The notes: generated by a model not told the origin, from the sequence alone. Counted from the stretch's first letter, positions 1 to 7,845 are shown. The stretch is 64,000 bases of DNA from Desulfovibrionaceae bacterium (GCA_009782775.1 WRIL01000002.1:62001-126000); one strand, 5' to 3'. Program-made: numbers and translations.

Positions 1-884
1 AAAAGGTGCGCCGGCCTTAGCATGCCGAAGTAGCTCAGCAAGCCGACAAGGCTCAGGGAAGCCAGAATGGATAAGAAGATCATCGCCAGGTCAAAGGTAA
101 AAAGCTGTTCAGTCCGTGGATAGGCCTGATCCGCGATCATGTACAAGATCAGGCCTTCGGCCAGTGGTATGCGCTGGTAAGCGGCCACCATGCGTCTGCC
201 TTCCTTGCCTGCGGGGGTGGAAAAATCCGTCTCTTGCAAGGGTTGCTGCCGCAGTTCCCATAGGGAAGAGGCGATTTCCCCAGTTACATCGCTGCCCCCG
301 GCCGGGTAAAGAGGCATGACACTGCCGAGCGCATCCAGGGCGAAGAGCTGTCCGTCCGCGAATATGCCTGTTGGTTTGTAATAGTCCAGAAAACCGGGAT
401 TCACGGAAAGGAAGATCCGGCCGGGGGTTTCACCAGGTTCGTTCAGCCTGGGTGAGGCCAGGCGGAGTACGGTGCGCCCGGTGAAAGGATCCGGCAGAAA
501 AAGGCCCGAGGCGTATTCCTGGAGAGGGATGTTGACGCCGGGCTGGAAGTTTTTGGCCGCGGCCAGGACGTTGCCGACCGAATCAGTAATGTAGATGTTT
601 TCATAATACGGGCTGGCCGGCAGAAAACCCGCGAGTTTTGCTGAAGAAAGGTCCGGTAGGACGCCGGCGGCCGACATCAGGCCGCGGGCGTTCCGCAGAA
701 CGGTTTCCGGGCTTAGAGACAGGAAATTCAGTTGCAGGAGATAATTCTGTTTCAGATTCGCGTCCGCCCCTAGCCGGAACGAGAGGCTGGAAAAAGCCAG
801 GAAGCCCGCCATCGGGAACAGGCAAATCGCCAGGATCAGGTAAATGGCGGAACGTATGGAGTTTGGCCGTAACATCTCGTTCAT
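1..884 (-). CDS. Membrane-bound periplasmic sensor protein, N-terminal part (runs off window)
   Basis: The frame is open from about 884 to the window edge, giving about 294 residues with no stop. It opens with a hydrophobic helix (about residues 9-33), continues with a roughly 230-residue extracytoplasmic region, and reaches a second membrane helix (about 268-290) just before the edge. This is the layout of Cache-type sensor domains found in chemoreceptors, histidine kinases and diguanylate cyclases. The output domain lies outside the window, so the class cannot be decided. The first ATG overlaps the stop of the upstream hybrid kinase (TAATG). A second ATG at 875 has GGAG at better spacing and is an alternative start. 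The coupling suggests the two sensors are made together. Confidence 0.75.
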   Translation of the reverse strand, partial: MNEMLRPNSIRSAIYLILAICLFPMAGFLAFSSLSFRLGADANLKQNYLLQLNFLSLSPETVLRNARGLMSAAGVLPDLSSAKLAGFLPASPYYENIYITDSVGNVLAAAKNFQPGVNIPLQEYASGLFLPDPFTGRTVLRLASPRLNEPGETPGRIFLSVNPGFLDYYKPTGIFADGQLFALDALGSVMPLYPAGGSDVTGEIASSLWELRQQPLQETDFSTPAGKEGRRMVAAYQRIPLAEGLILYMIADQAYPRTEQLFTFDLAMIFLSILASLSLVGLLSYFGMLRPAHL

Positions 885-3778
885 TACTCCGCGGCTGTAG
901 CCTCAGGCCAGTAAGGCAGCAGGTGGGCGATAAAGCTGCCGGCTGTATCCCACTGCTGCTCGTCAATCAGGAGCCGCAATTTTTCCGAACGGCCGACACC
1001 CGCATAGCGGCGTAGAGCGCTGCCTCCCTTGTTGAAGAAAGCTCCCGCCTCGGCGTGGTCATTCTTCAGTCTCAGGTAAAGTTCACGCAGAAAACGTCCC
1101 ACTTGCCCGGACCTGTCCGGATGCATCGGCAGCCAGCGCCGCAAGACTGTAAAAAGGGCGCCCTGGTCTACGGGTTTGAGGACATAATCATCCATGCCGG
1201 CCTTCCGGCAGGCTACAAGCTCCTGGGAACTGCGGCCGGCTGTTAAAGCAATGATCGGGATGTGTCCGGCCCCCAGATAGTTGTCCTGGCGGATGCGCCG
1301 AGCGCTTTCAAAGCCGTCCATGTACGGCATCTGCGGATCCATGAGCACCATATCAAAGGGGCGGTCGCGTCTCGCGGCGGCAAGGGCTTTGAGGGCTTCA
1401 CTCCCGTTACCCACCGCGCACACCTCCATCTGGGCCGCAGTCATCAGGGATGCGGCAATTTGCTGGTGCAACTGGTTGTCTTCGGCCAGCAGGACCCGCA
1501 GGCCGGCAAAATCAGCCGGGTTTTCCCGGTATGGGTCTTCGCCCTTAGCGCCGTTGAGCAAAGTCAGGGCATCCAGCATCAAGGAAGCCTGGATGGGAGT
1601 GGGCAGGAAGGCGTCCGCCCCGAACCTTTCCACCATGTAACGGACCTCGCTGCGGCTGAATGAGGAGGTGACGATGATTTTGGGAATTTTTTCCAGGCGC
1701 ATCCGTTCGCGAATCTGCCGGATAATTCCCTCCAGGTCCAGGGTCGAGTTGCGCCAGCCCAGGATCAGAAAGTCGTACCCGTCGCCCTGGGCATCGGCCT
1801 CGACCAGCGCGCTCAAGGCGGGAGGAACATGTTCGAAGATGCTCACCCGCATGGAGAAACCGTTTAGAAGATTGGCGTGCAGGAGTCTGGAGGAGGAATC
1901 GGCATCGCAGAGCAGCACATGTTTATCCTCCACCAGGCTTGCGGTCTGGTGCTGGCTTTCCGCCTGGTATCCCAGATGCACTATGCAGGAGCAGATAGTG
2001 CCGCGCCCGGGCTCGCTGTTGATAGACATCTCTCCGCGCATCATCCGGATAATCCGGTAAGCCAGCAGTAAACCCAGGCCGTGCCCATGTTCGTGCCAGT
2101 TAAGCAGATGGCTCTCGTCACCGGAAAGTAGTTGTTGCGCAAGACGCAAAAATTCCGGACGCATGCCCTCGCCGGTGTCGGCCACGGTAATGCGCAGGGC
2201 GCAGTCGTTACGGGCAAGGCCGGAGAGGGAGCAGCCGAGGCGCAGGACGCCGTTGCGCGTGTGGCGTACAGCATTGTCCACGAGCTGGTTTAGGGCCTGC
2301 TCCAGGCGCAGGGCGTCGCCCATGAGGATCATGGGCACTTCCTGGGAGACATTCAGGGCGAAGCGTATGTCGCGCTCGCGCATCTCCGCCCGGTAGTTGC
2401 CGGAAATGGAGCTGAAAACGTCCCGGATGGAAAACAGGCTGTCTTTCATGCTGATTTCGCTTTCGGTCAGGTTGTTAAAGTCCAGGGTATCGCCGGCGAT
2501 ATGCAACAGGGTCTTGCCGGCTTCCTGTACCTTGTTGAGGTAGCTTGCCTGTTGCGGGGAGGATGTGTTTTTCAGGGCCAAATAGGTCATGCCGAGGATC
2601 GCGTTCATGGGAGTGCGAATCTCATGGCTGGTATTGGCGAAAAATTCCACTTTGGATTGAGCGGCAAGCTCGGAGGCCAGACGGACGTTTTGCAGATCCT
2701 GTTCCCGTTTTTTCAGTGATTCCGCCATGTCACGCAGACCGTGGGCGTATTCGGCAAAAACCCCTTTTATTTTAGATAATTCGTCTATGGCGGTGAAATC
2801 TCCGGCGGCCAGCCGGTCAGAAAGCCGTAAAAGGCCAGCCAGTGGTTTTTTGAAGAGGTACAGGCAGGCGATGATGACCACGCAGAGCATGGAGGCCGAG
2901 ACCAGGACCAGCCGGAGTATACTGCCGCGCGCCATGTATTTGGCCGAGGCAAATGCTTGATCATAGTTCGCCAGGCCCAGGGTAAACAGGTCCGGCTGGC
3001 CGGGATCCTGGCCGACCAGATTGATAAAGGCGGTCAGAAAGGTTTTTCCTTCATGCCGCAACAGGCAGGCGCCGTGCCCTGAATTTGGGAGTTGCTCCAG
3101 AACCTTCTCCAGCCAGGAGGTCTTGGGGTTGGCCTCGGGAGAAGTTTTTTCCAGAGGCAACCACAGGCCATTGGGGCTGTGTAAAAAGAGGCTGAAGGAT
3201 ATGGGGATGCGCATATCGCGCGGCCAAACCAAATAACGTCTGAAATCTAGCCCGGCGGTGAGAAAAAATTCCACTCCTCCCAATTCGTTCAGCAGGGGTA
3301 GGGCGAAGATGCGTTCGTTCGCGTCGTCGGCCAAGGTAATGAGGAGGTCATCGCCGACCACGCCTCGTTTCAGGAGCGCTCCCGTCCGTTCCGGCAGGGA
3401 TTTGGGTTGGCCCTGCCCGGTCCAGGCCACGGCCTCGCCGGCGGAAGAATATAAAACGAGAGTGTCGGCGAGAGCCGCTGGATTATACAGCTTCAGGGTC
3501 TGGCGCAAAAGATCCGGCGAAGCGTCCGCCTGTGTCCACAGGGTCCTTCCCAAGCCGCTAAGAAGATCGTGTACTCCCCGGTCAATATTTTGTTGATGTT
3601 CGTTTAAGGTTGTGCTGAATTCACCGGCCAGATCCAGGATAAAAGCCTCTCTCTGCCGATAGAGGCTCAATTCGTTGACCGCTATGGCAATAAACAAAGG
3701 TAGGCAGGCCAGCAACACGCAGAAAGCCGCCAGGCGGAAATAGGATCCCAGAAATAAATTTTTTAAGGCGTTTTTCAT
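884..3778 (-). CDS. Hybrid sensor histidine kinase with two receiver domains
   Basis: A 964-residue membrane histidine kinase. In order: a transmembrane helix (about 8-33), a periplasmic sensor region to about 285, a second helix (about 287-310), a HAMP-like linker, and a HisKA box SHEIRTPMNAILGM with phospho-acceptor His385. Next come an ATPase domain (about 490-605, with DNAVRH, DTGEGM and GHGLGL) and two receiver-like domains. The first receiver (about 619-735) has Gly at the phospho-acceptor position (DFLILGWRN) and TP in place of the KP pair, so it looks inactive. The second (about 761-880) has Asp814 in LMDPQMP and Lys868. No histidine phosphotransfer domain follows. An in-frame ATG at 3850 would add 24 Arg-rich residues before the signal anchor, so 3778 is preferred. 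The downstream sensor gene overlaps its stop codon. The ligand is unknown. Confidence 0.9.
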   Translation of the reverse strand: MKNALKNLFLGSYFRLAAFCVLLACLPLFIAIAVNELSLYRQREAFILDLAGEFSTTLNEHQQNIDRGVHDLLSGLGRTLWTQADASPDLLRQTLKLYNPAALADTLVLYSSAGEAVAWTGQGQPKSLPERTGALLKRGVVGDDLLITLADDANERIFALPLLNELGGVEFFLTAGLDFRRYLVWPRDMRIPISFSLFLHSPNGLWLPLEKTSPEANPKTSWLEKVLEQLPNSGHGACLLRHEGKTFLTAFINLVGQDPGQPDLFTLGLANYDQAFASAKYMARGSILRLVLVSASMLCVVIIACLYLFKKPLAGLLRLSDRLAAGDFTAIDELSKIKGVFAEYAHGLRDMAESLKKREQDLQNVRLASELAAQSKVEFFANTSHEIRTPMNAILGMTYLALKNTSSPQQASYLNKVQEAGKTLLHIAGDTLDFNNLTESEISMKDSLFSIRDVFSSISGNYRAEMRERDIRFALNVSQEVPMILMGDALRLEQALNQLVDNAVRHTRNGVLRLGCSLSGLARNDCALRITVADTGEGMRPEFLRLAQQLLSGDESHLLNWHEHGHGLGLLLAYRIIRMMRGEMSINSEPGRGTICSCIVHLGYQAESQHQTASLVEDKHVLLCDADSSSRLLHANLLNGFSMRVSIFEHVPPALSALVEADAQGDGYDFLILGWRNSTLDLEGIIRQIRERMRLEKIPKIIVTSSFSRSEVRYMVERFGADAFLPTPIQASLMLDALTLLNGAKGEDPYRENPADFAGLRVLLAEDNQLHQQIAASLMTAAQMEVCAVGNGSEALKALAAARRDRPFDMVLMDPQMPYMDGFESARRIRQDNYLGAGHIPIIALTAGRSSQELVACRKAGMDDYVLKPVDQGALFTVLRRWLPMHPDRSGQVGRFLRELYLRLKNDHAEAGAFFNKGGSALRRYAGVGRSEKLRLLIDEQQWDTAGSFIAHLLPYWPEATAAE

Positions 3779-3921
3779 GAATAAACGCTCGGCGGATTGC
3801 CGCGCCCCGGTACGGGCGCGGCTACGGACAAGACCATAATATATACACAAATTCGCGATCTGGCAACCAGTCCGGGGCCAGGGTGTGAGCTAAGGCGCTG
3901 TCGCGCAATGATATTTCTAAG

Positions 3922-3950
3922 TTGACATGAGTGTTTTAAAATACTAAATA
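3922..3950 (+). promoter_or_regulatory. Probable sigma-70 promoter for the small HTH gene
   Basis: A perfect -35 hexamer TTGACA (3922-3927) is followed after 17 bases by TAAATA (3945-3950) in an A+T-rich stretch. The small HTH gene begins about 30 bases downstream. This region separates the divergent kinase and HTH genes. Confidence 0.55.
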
Positions 3951-3980
3951 TTAAACAAATATAGTCTAAGACTGTCAAGA

Positions 3981-4295
3981 GTGCCGGAAATGCCTTCAGA
4001 AAGCGTAAAAATGACCTTCACCTTGTCTGAGGCAGCCGAATTGCTTAACTGTCACAAGGCTACCCTGCGCAAGGCTATTAGCGGCGGCGTTTTGCGGGCG
4101 GCCCGGCTGGGGCGGGATTACCGGATCTCCCGTCTGGATCTGCAGAGCTTTTGGGCCGAAAACGGCGGCGGCGCCTTATTTGAGGAAAGCGAAACGGCGA
4201 CGGAAGGCCTCCGGAAAGCGCCGCCCGCAGTGGAAAAATCGGAAGAAGCCTCCGGTTCCCTGGAGAAAGGGCCGCGGCAATTAACCCTGTTTTAG
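3981..4295 (+). CDS. Small helix-turn-helix (excisionase/MerR-like) DNA-binding protein
   Basis: A protein of up to 104 residues. Residues about 11-57 form an excisionase-type winged helix: TFTLSEAAELLNCHKATLRK, then a glycine turn, then RAARLGRDYRISRLDLQSFW. This is the domain called helix-turn-helix domain protein or HTH_17 in many genomes. The C-terminal half is charged and low in complexity. Proteins of this type act as small transcription factors or recombination directionality factors. No integrase or phage gene is nearby, so a regulatory role is more likely. The start may be GTG at 3981 or ATG at 3990, and neither has a strong ribosome site. Targets are unknown. Confidence 0.7.
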   Translation: MPEMPSESVKMTFTLSEAAELLNCHKATLRKAISGGVLRAARLGRDYRISRLDLQSFWAENGGGALFEESETATEGLRKAPPAVEKSEEASGSLEKGPRQLTLF

Positions 4296-4324
4296 GGCAA
4301 TTTTATTAAAAGCTGGGGGATGTC

Positions 4325-4675
4325 ATGATGGAACAGTTCAGCCTGCCTGGTTATAGTGACGGCAATCTTTCATTCAGGGGCCGCATGTTTGCCGAAAATA
4401 TCCACGCGGATGAAGAAAGTGGTTGTATCCTGCGGGTGCGTATGTTCCTTACTGAAGACAATCGCTTGGTTCATTCCATAGTTTTTTCCGCGAACCAGCA
4501 TAAGTACAGCCAGACGCACATCCTTTCCAGAGACGGGGATCTCTGGCTCCTGGACAACGGACTGGAGCGCTTCACCTTGTCGCGGGATCTGCTTTTCATC
4601 CTGGTGAAAGACGCCTCTTCCAAAGACGACAAAGATCTGAACGCCGCCCTGGACAGCCTGATGGCCGTTGCCTGA
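4325..4675 (+). CDS. Conserved-looking hypothetical protein, 116 aa
   Basis: This frame has good coding character and begins just after a GGGGGA ribosome site, with ATG at 4325 or 4328. The product is soluble with no signal peptide or membrane segment. It alternates short charged and hydrophobic strands and has a helical acidic tail (KDDKDLNAALDSL). I do not recognise the family. It follows the HTH gene by 29 bases on the same strand, so the two may be co-transcribed. No function can be assigned. Confidence 0.55.
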   Translation: MMEQFSLPGYSDGNLSFRGRMFAENIHADEESGCILRVRMFLTEDNRLVHSIVFSANQHKYSQTHILSRDGDLWLLDNGLERFTLSRDLLFILVKDASSKDDKDLNAALDSLMAVA

Positions 4676-4824
4676 GATTTTCCGTGCCCGTGACATTCTC
4701 GCTTTGCGACCCGGAGCGGAGTTGCTTCGCCGGGCGGATCTGAAAATTTAGTCCGGCCAGGGAAGTTATTTTTATTTTCTATTCTTTTTTTTAATTCTTT
4801 GTTATTACAGACTATAGGCAAACG

Positions 4825-4854
4825 CTGTAAAAGGCCGTAAAAAGCCGTAAAAGC
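4825..4854 (+). repeat. Three tandem 10-base repeats upstream of the CBM48 gene
   Basis: Three head-to-tail decamers, ctgtaaaagg, ccgtaaaaag and ccgtaaaagc, lie about 55 bases before the CBM48 start codon. One turn of DNA per repeat is the spacing expected for a protein bound repeatedly on one face. A similar ccgtaaaat occurs inside the gene near 4927. The rest of the 4676-4907 gap has an imperfect GC hairpin near 4705-4730 and a T-rich stretch at 4767-4800, but no clear promoter. Confidence 0.45.
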
Positions 4855-4907
4855 GCGGCGTCACAGAAGATATTTTTGTCGGAGCGCTTTTAGAAAAGGA
4901 GTTTATC

Positions 4908-5216
4908 ATGTCATACACGAAAAAATCCGTAAAATCGCGAGCGGCGAGCAAGGTGTGTTTCAGTGTGGACGCGGAACAGGCGCGCGGGAATAAAGCGGTT
5001 TATCTGGTGGGTAGCTTTAATAACTGGGAGCCAAACTCCATGCCCATGAAAAAACAGAAAGACGGTTCCTTTGCCTTGGAGCTCGAACTGCCGACCGGCG
5101 AGAAACACCTTTTCCGCTACTTGGGCGGCGATGGTCAATGGTTTAACGACCTGGACGCGGAAGGCTACGAAGCCAACGGCGTTTGCGACTGCACCAACTG
5201 CGTTATCTGGGTGTAA
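4908..5216 (+). CDS. CBM48 / glycogen-binding-like domain protein
   Basis: A 102-residue protein that is almost entirely one E-set/CBM48 domain, the fold found at the N-terminus of glycogen branching and debranching enzymes and in AMPK beta subunits. The diagnostic stretch is AVYLVGSFNNWEP (about 27-39), followed by the basic strand MKKQKDGSFALELELPTG and HLFRYLGGDGQW. In that family such residues contact alpha-glucan. There is no catalytic domain, so it is presumably a binding or regulatory module. A strong AAAAGGAG site precedes the ATG. The stop overlaps the next start (TAATG), tying it to the methyltransferase. Whether it binds glycogen is inferred from the fold only. Confidence 0.8.
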   Translation: MSYTKKSVKSRAASKVCFSVDAEQARGNKAVYLVGSFNNWEPNSMPMKKQKDGSFALELELPTGEKHLFRYLGGDGQWFNDLDAEGYEANGVCDCTNCVIWV

Positions 5217-5926
5217 TGCGGACCTGCGGGCTTGAAGGGGCTTTCGCCCTGGAGGCCCGGGAATCCTTGGCCAGCAAAATGACTTCCGGTTGGCCTAGGC
5301 GCGGGCGTAAGCTCCTGGAGATCCGTTGCGGAGACGGGTATTTTCTGGAAGCTTTCTGGCAGTCCGGTTTTGATGTGACCGGACAGGAACGCGACCCTGG
5401 GCTTTTTGAAAAAGCCCGTCTCCGTCTTAAGCAGGCTGCGGAGTTCACCCTTGGCCACGAGGAACATTTGCCTTACGACGATGGGGCCTTTGATTATGTG
5501 GTCTGCCTGAACTGGTCGGCCTTTACTTCGGACGTTCAGCCCCTGCTTGAGGAAATGTTCCGCTTGGCTACCGCCGGCATATTGCTGGCCTTTCCCAGCG
5601 TCTGGTCCTGTCATGGATTAGGGCAAAATTTTTTTCCCCAAGCCTCGGCAAAATTTGTTTCTCCATGGAAAATTTATCGCCGGTTGCGCACCCTGGACCC
5701 GGAAGGACGGCCGCGCTGGGCCGCCAACCTGCTTGGTCCGGCCTTCAGTTGGCGGGGCGATGGCCTTCTGGCCCGCCTTAACCGTATTTCCATACCCTTG
5801 CCCCTAGGGGCCTTCAGCCTCGTCCGCCTGGATTTGTCGGCGTCCCAGACCGGCACCCCGTTGATCATCCGCCGCCGCGCCATGGCCCATGAGGCTGCGG
5901 CCAATGGTTTGAGTCGCAACACCTGA
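5216..5926 (+). CDS. Class I SAM-dependent methyltransferase
   Basis: A 236-residue protein. Residues about 25-125 form a Rossmann methyltransferase core: motif I is KLLEIRCGDGYFLEAF, followed by an acidic residue in VTGQERDP and by FDYVVCLNW at the motif IV position. It fits the Methyltransf_11/25 type. The C-terminal half is less typical. The start is ATG at 5216, overlapping the CBM48 stop codon, so translation is probably coupled. A longer upstream start would lie inside the CBM48 gene. The substrate is unknown. The coupling to a glucan-binding-type protein is the only clue to its role. Confidence 0.8.
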   Translation: MRTCGLEGAFALEARESLASKMTSGWPRRGRKLLEIRCGDGYFLEAFWQSGFDVTGQERDPGLFEKARLRLKQAAEFTLGHEEHLPYDDGAFDYVVCLNWSAFTSDVQPLLEEMFRLATAGILLAFPSVWSCHGLGQNFFPQASAKFVSPWKIYRRLRTLDPEGRPRWAANLLGPAFSWRGDGLLARLNRISIPLPLGAFSLVRLDLSASQTGTPLIIRRRAMAHEAAANGLSRNT

Positions 5927-5946
5927 GGGGTTTTGCGGGGGCGCGT

Positions 5947-6657
5947 CTAGCCCGCGCCCAGGTAAGCGTTCTGCACCGCCGGGTTTGCCAGGAGGATCGC
6001 GGCGCTGTCTTCCATGGCCACATGCCCCACTTCCAGCACATAGCCCCGGCTGGCCAGCTTGAGGGCGGCCCTGGCGTTTTGTTCCACCAGGACGATGGCG
6101 ACCCCGGCCCTGTTGATGGATACGATGGTTTCAAAAATGGAGCGGACCAGGATGGGAGCTAGGCCCAAGGAGGGTTCGTCCAGGAGCAGCACTTCCGGAT
6201 TGCCCATCAGGGCGCGGCCGATGGAGAGCATTTGCTGCTCTCCGCCGGAAAGGGTGCCGGCCAGTTGGTGGCGGCGCTCTTCCAGTCGCGGAAAAAGTTC
6301 GTAGATCCAGCGCAGGTTGCTCTTGACGATTTGGGGGTTCTTCAGGGTAAAGGCGCCTAGGCGCAGGTTTTCCAGCACCGTGAGCGGCCCGAACACCCGC
6401 CGCCCTTCCGGGGCCTGGGTAATGCCCAGGCTGACCACCCGGTGACTTGGCAGTGCGTGCAGGGGACGGTTTTTGAAGTATATCCCTCCGGCGCTGGGCC
6501 GCACTAGGCCGCTGATGCTCATCAGAACGGTGGTTTTGCCAGCTCCATTGGCCCCCAGGATGGCGACGATTTCCCCTTCGTCCACCTGCACGTTGATGCC
6601 GTGCAGGACCTTCACGTTGCCGTAGCTGACGTGCAGGTCCCGCAATTCCAGATACAC
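5947..6657 (-). CDS. livF: Branched-chain amino acid ABC transporter ATP-binding protein LivF
   Basis: The 236-residue length is typical of LivF. Walker A is GANGAGKTT (about 34-42), the signature LSGGEQQM is followed by Walker B VLLLDEPSLGLAP, and the switch histidine is replaced by VEQN as usual in this subfamily. LivF is one of two cytoplasmic ATPases of the high-affinity branched-chain amino acid importer LivKHMGF. It starts with GTG after AAGGAG. The other liv genes are not in the window, and its neighbours are flgM and a convergent methyltransferase. It either works with subunits encoded elsewhere or is a detached remnant. Confidence 0.9.
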   Translation of the reverse strand: MYLELRDLHVSYGNVKVLHGINVQVDEGEIVAILGANGAGKTTVLMSISGLVRPSAGGIYFKNRPLHALPSHRVVSLGITQAPEGRRVFGPLTVLENLRLGAFTLKNPQIVKSNLRWIYELFPRLEERRHQLAGTLSGGEQQMLSIGRALMGNPEVLLLDEPSLGLAPILVRSIFETIVSINRAGVAIVLVEQNARAALKLASRGYVLEVGHVAMEDSAAILLANPAVQNAYLGAG

Positions 6658-6733
6658 GGCTCTTGCTCCTTGGTTTTGCTCAAAAGCCTATAGCCTGGAA
6701 CGGGAAAAATTGGAATGCGCATCACTGGGATGA

Positions 6734-6757
6734 AAGCCGCCAGAGAATCAGCGGCTT
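6734..6757 (-). terminator. Hairpin between flgM and livF, possible weak terminator
   Basis: The inverted repeat AAGCCGC (6734-6740) and GCGGCTT (6751-6757) encloses a 10-base loop. On the minus strand it is followed by only a short TTTC, so termination would be inefficient. It sits after the flgM stop codon in the 146-base gap before livF. Confidence 0.35.
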
Positions 6758-6803
6758 ATCGGGATGCCGAAAGAGCCTTGTTGGGATGCCGGGGGGACAC
6801 GGG

Positions 6804-7100
6804 CTAAAAGATTTCCCGTCCGGCTTGGAGCATATTGGCGGAGATATCCTGGCTGCTGATCCGGTAAGTACCGTCTTCCAGGGCGGCCTTGATCCCCTCC
6901 ACCTTGTCCGCCCGGAAATCCGGGGCGGCCAGGGCCGTTTCCAGAGCTGCAGCCTTCAGCCCGGCGCTCTTGATATCAACTGTATCGCCGGCCGGGCCGG
7001 GGCGTTCAGCGGCCTGGGAAGCCGGACGCGAACCGGGCTGGTCAATGTCCAGCCTGGTGACATACTGGTCCAGCTTGTTTACGGTGTTTTTGATTTCCAT
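6804..7100 (-). CDS. flgM: Anti-sigma-28 factor FlgM
   Basis: A 98-residue protein starting at ATG 7100 behind ACGGAG. An upstream in-frame ATG would enter the preceding gene. The C-terminal half (about 55-98) carries the FlgM pattern: VEGIKAALEDGTYRISSQDI followed by a final helix. The N-terminal half is Pro/Ala-rich and probably disordered, as in other FlgMs. FlgM holds sigma-28 (FliA) inactive until it is exported through the finished hook-basal body. It is transcribed with the DVU0524-like gene just upstream, behind a sigma-28-type promoter, so it is probably under feedback control. Confidence 0.88.
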   Translation of the reverse strand: MEIKNTVNKLDQYVTRLDIDQPGSRPASQAAERPGPAGDTVDIKSAGLKAAALETALAAPDFRADKVEGIKAALEDGTYRISSQDISANMLQAGREIF

Positions 7101-7128
7101 GATTAATCTCCGTAATTTCAAGATAAGC

Positions 7129-7542
7129 TTAAAGCATGGTTTCGGCAACCGCCTGCCGGGTAATATCCAATAATTTGCCCATAAGCAGATGTCGTTCGTC
7201 CGCGAGGATCTCTTGGAGTTCCGCTCCGCGCCGGCGGAAAATTTTGAAGTCCAATTCGCCGGGCGGGTATTGGAAGGACAGGGATTCCCCCAAGGCCGTT
7301 TCCAGGCGTTCCTTCACTTCCAGCACCACGGGATTTTCGCTCCCGGCAAAGATCAGGTTATCCACCACCTCGCGGGTAATCCTTTCCACCATCAGCTCTC
7401 GTTGGATTTCCGGCGAAGGCATATCGTCCCGCTGCGGTTTCAGCCCCAACAGACGCTGGTAACGCGCGATTTTTCGTGACGATATGAGCTGCCTGCCATA
7501 TTGCAGCAACATATGCCGGGTATAAAACGATTTGCTCTTCAC
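7129..7542 (-). CDS. DVU0524-family FlgM-associated protein
   Basis: A 137-residue basic, soluble protein with a helical pattern and no membrane segment. Its N-terminus (YTRHMLLQYGRQLISSRKIA) and the later VERITREVVDNLIFAGSENP match my memory of the family that precedes flgM in Desulfovibrio. It starts with GTG behind GAGGGG. The 28-base gap to flgM implies one transcript. The function is not established. The position suggests a late flagellar role, perhaps in FlgM handling. The family name rests on recall and gene order, not on a search. Confidence 0.75.
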   Translation of the reverse strand: MKSKSFYTRHMLLQYGRQLISSRKIARYQRLLGLKPQRDDMPSPEIQRELMVERITREVVDNLIFAGSENPVVLEVKERLETALGESLSFQYPPGELDFKIFRRRGAELQEILADERHLLMGKLLDITRQAVAETML

Positions 7543-7563
7543 GTTTTTATCCCCTCAAACCGC

Positions 7564-7590
7564 TTATCGGAAGAGGAGAAGAACGCTTTA
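7564..7590 (-). promoter_or_regulatory. Sigma-28 (FliA) type promoter for the DVU0524-like gene and flgM
   Basis: On the minus strand TAAA (7590-7587) is followed by exactly 15 bases and TCCGATAA (7571-7564). The flagellar sigma-28 consensus is TAAA-N15-GCCGATAA, so 11 of 12 bases match. The start codon lies about 20 bases downstream with a GAGGGG ribosome site between. Confidence 0.75.
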
Positions 7591-7669
7591 GGCTTTTTGA
7601 TTTTTTTTTTTCAGGCTTGCCCCTGCCTCTCCGGGGTTTATTGTTTATGCGCTTTATGGTTTCCGCCGC

Positions 7670-7698
7670 TTGACGCGGCCTGTTTCCGGGCATAATAT
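7670..7698 (+). promoter_or_regulatory. Sigma-70 promoter of the thi operon
   Basis: TTGACG (7670-7675) and TAATAT (7693-7698) are 17 bases apart. The predicted start of transcription, about 7 bases later, coincides with the 5' edge of the TPP aptamer, which supports the call. Confidence 0.65.
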
Positions 7699-7705
7699 GG
7701 AAAAA

Positions 7706-7802
7706 AGCTGGGGGAGTCCTGGGTGAATCTTCGGCCCCGGACTGAGAGTGGCCCTGCCAGACCCCTTGAACCTGAAGCAGCGTTACTGCCGTAGGGAAGC
7801 TG
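7706..7802 (+). promoter_or_regulatory. TPP riboswitch (THI element)
   Basis: The conserved core of the thiamine pyrophosphate aptamer is present in order: GGGGGAGTCC, the pyrimidine-sensing CTGAGAG (7742-7748), then ACCCCTTGAACCTGAAGCAG and GTTACTGCCGTAGGGA. AGCT at each end can close the P1 helix. It lies directly before an intrinsic terminator and thiS, so rising TPP should shut off the thiSGHED operon. Confidence 0.93.
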
Positions 7803-7812
7803 AATTTATGGG

Positions 7813-7842
7813 ACGGCTTCTTCCGGGCGGGAAGCCGTTTTT
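7813..7842 (+). terminator. Riboswitch expression-platform terminator before thiS
   Basis: The stem ACGGCTTC (7813-7820) / GAAGCCGT (7831-7838) with a 10-base loop runs straight into TTTTT (7838-7842). The thiS ATG is only three bases further on. The best ribosome-site candidate (GGGCGGGAAG) lies in the loop and 3' arm, so the hairpin could block translation as well as end transcription. Confidence 0.8.
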
Positions 7843-7845
7843 GTT

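Noticed and set aside
3981-4295. Excisionase of a prophage or integrative element
   Set aside because: No integrase, attachment repeat, tRNA or phage gene is nearby. The HTH domain is also common in ordinary regulators.
6790-6800. A CCCGATAA sigma-28-like -10 box between flgM and livF
   Set aside because: The matching -35 is only AACA rather than TAAA, and livF is not a flagellar gene.
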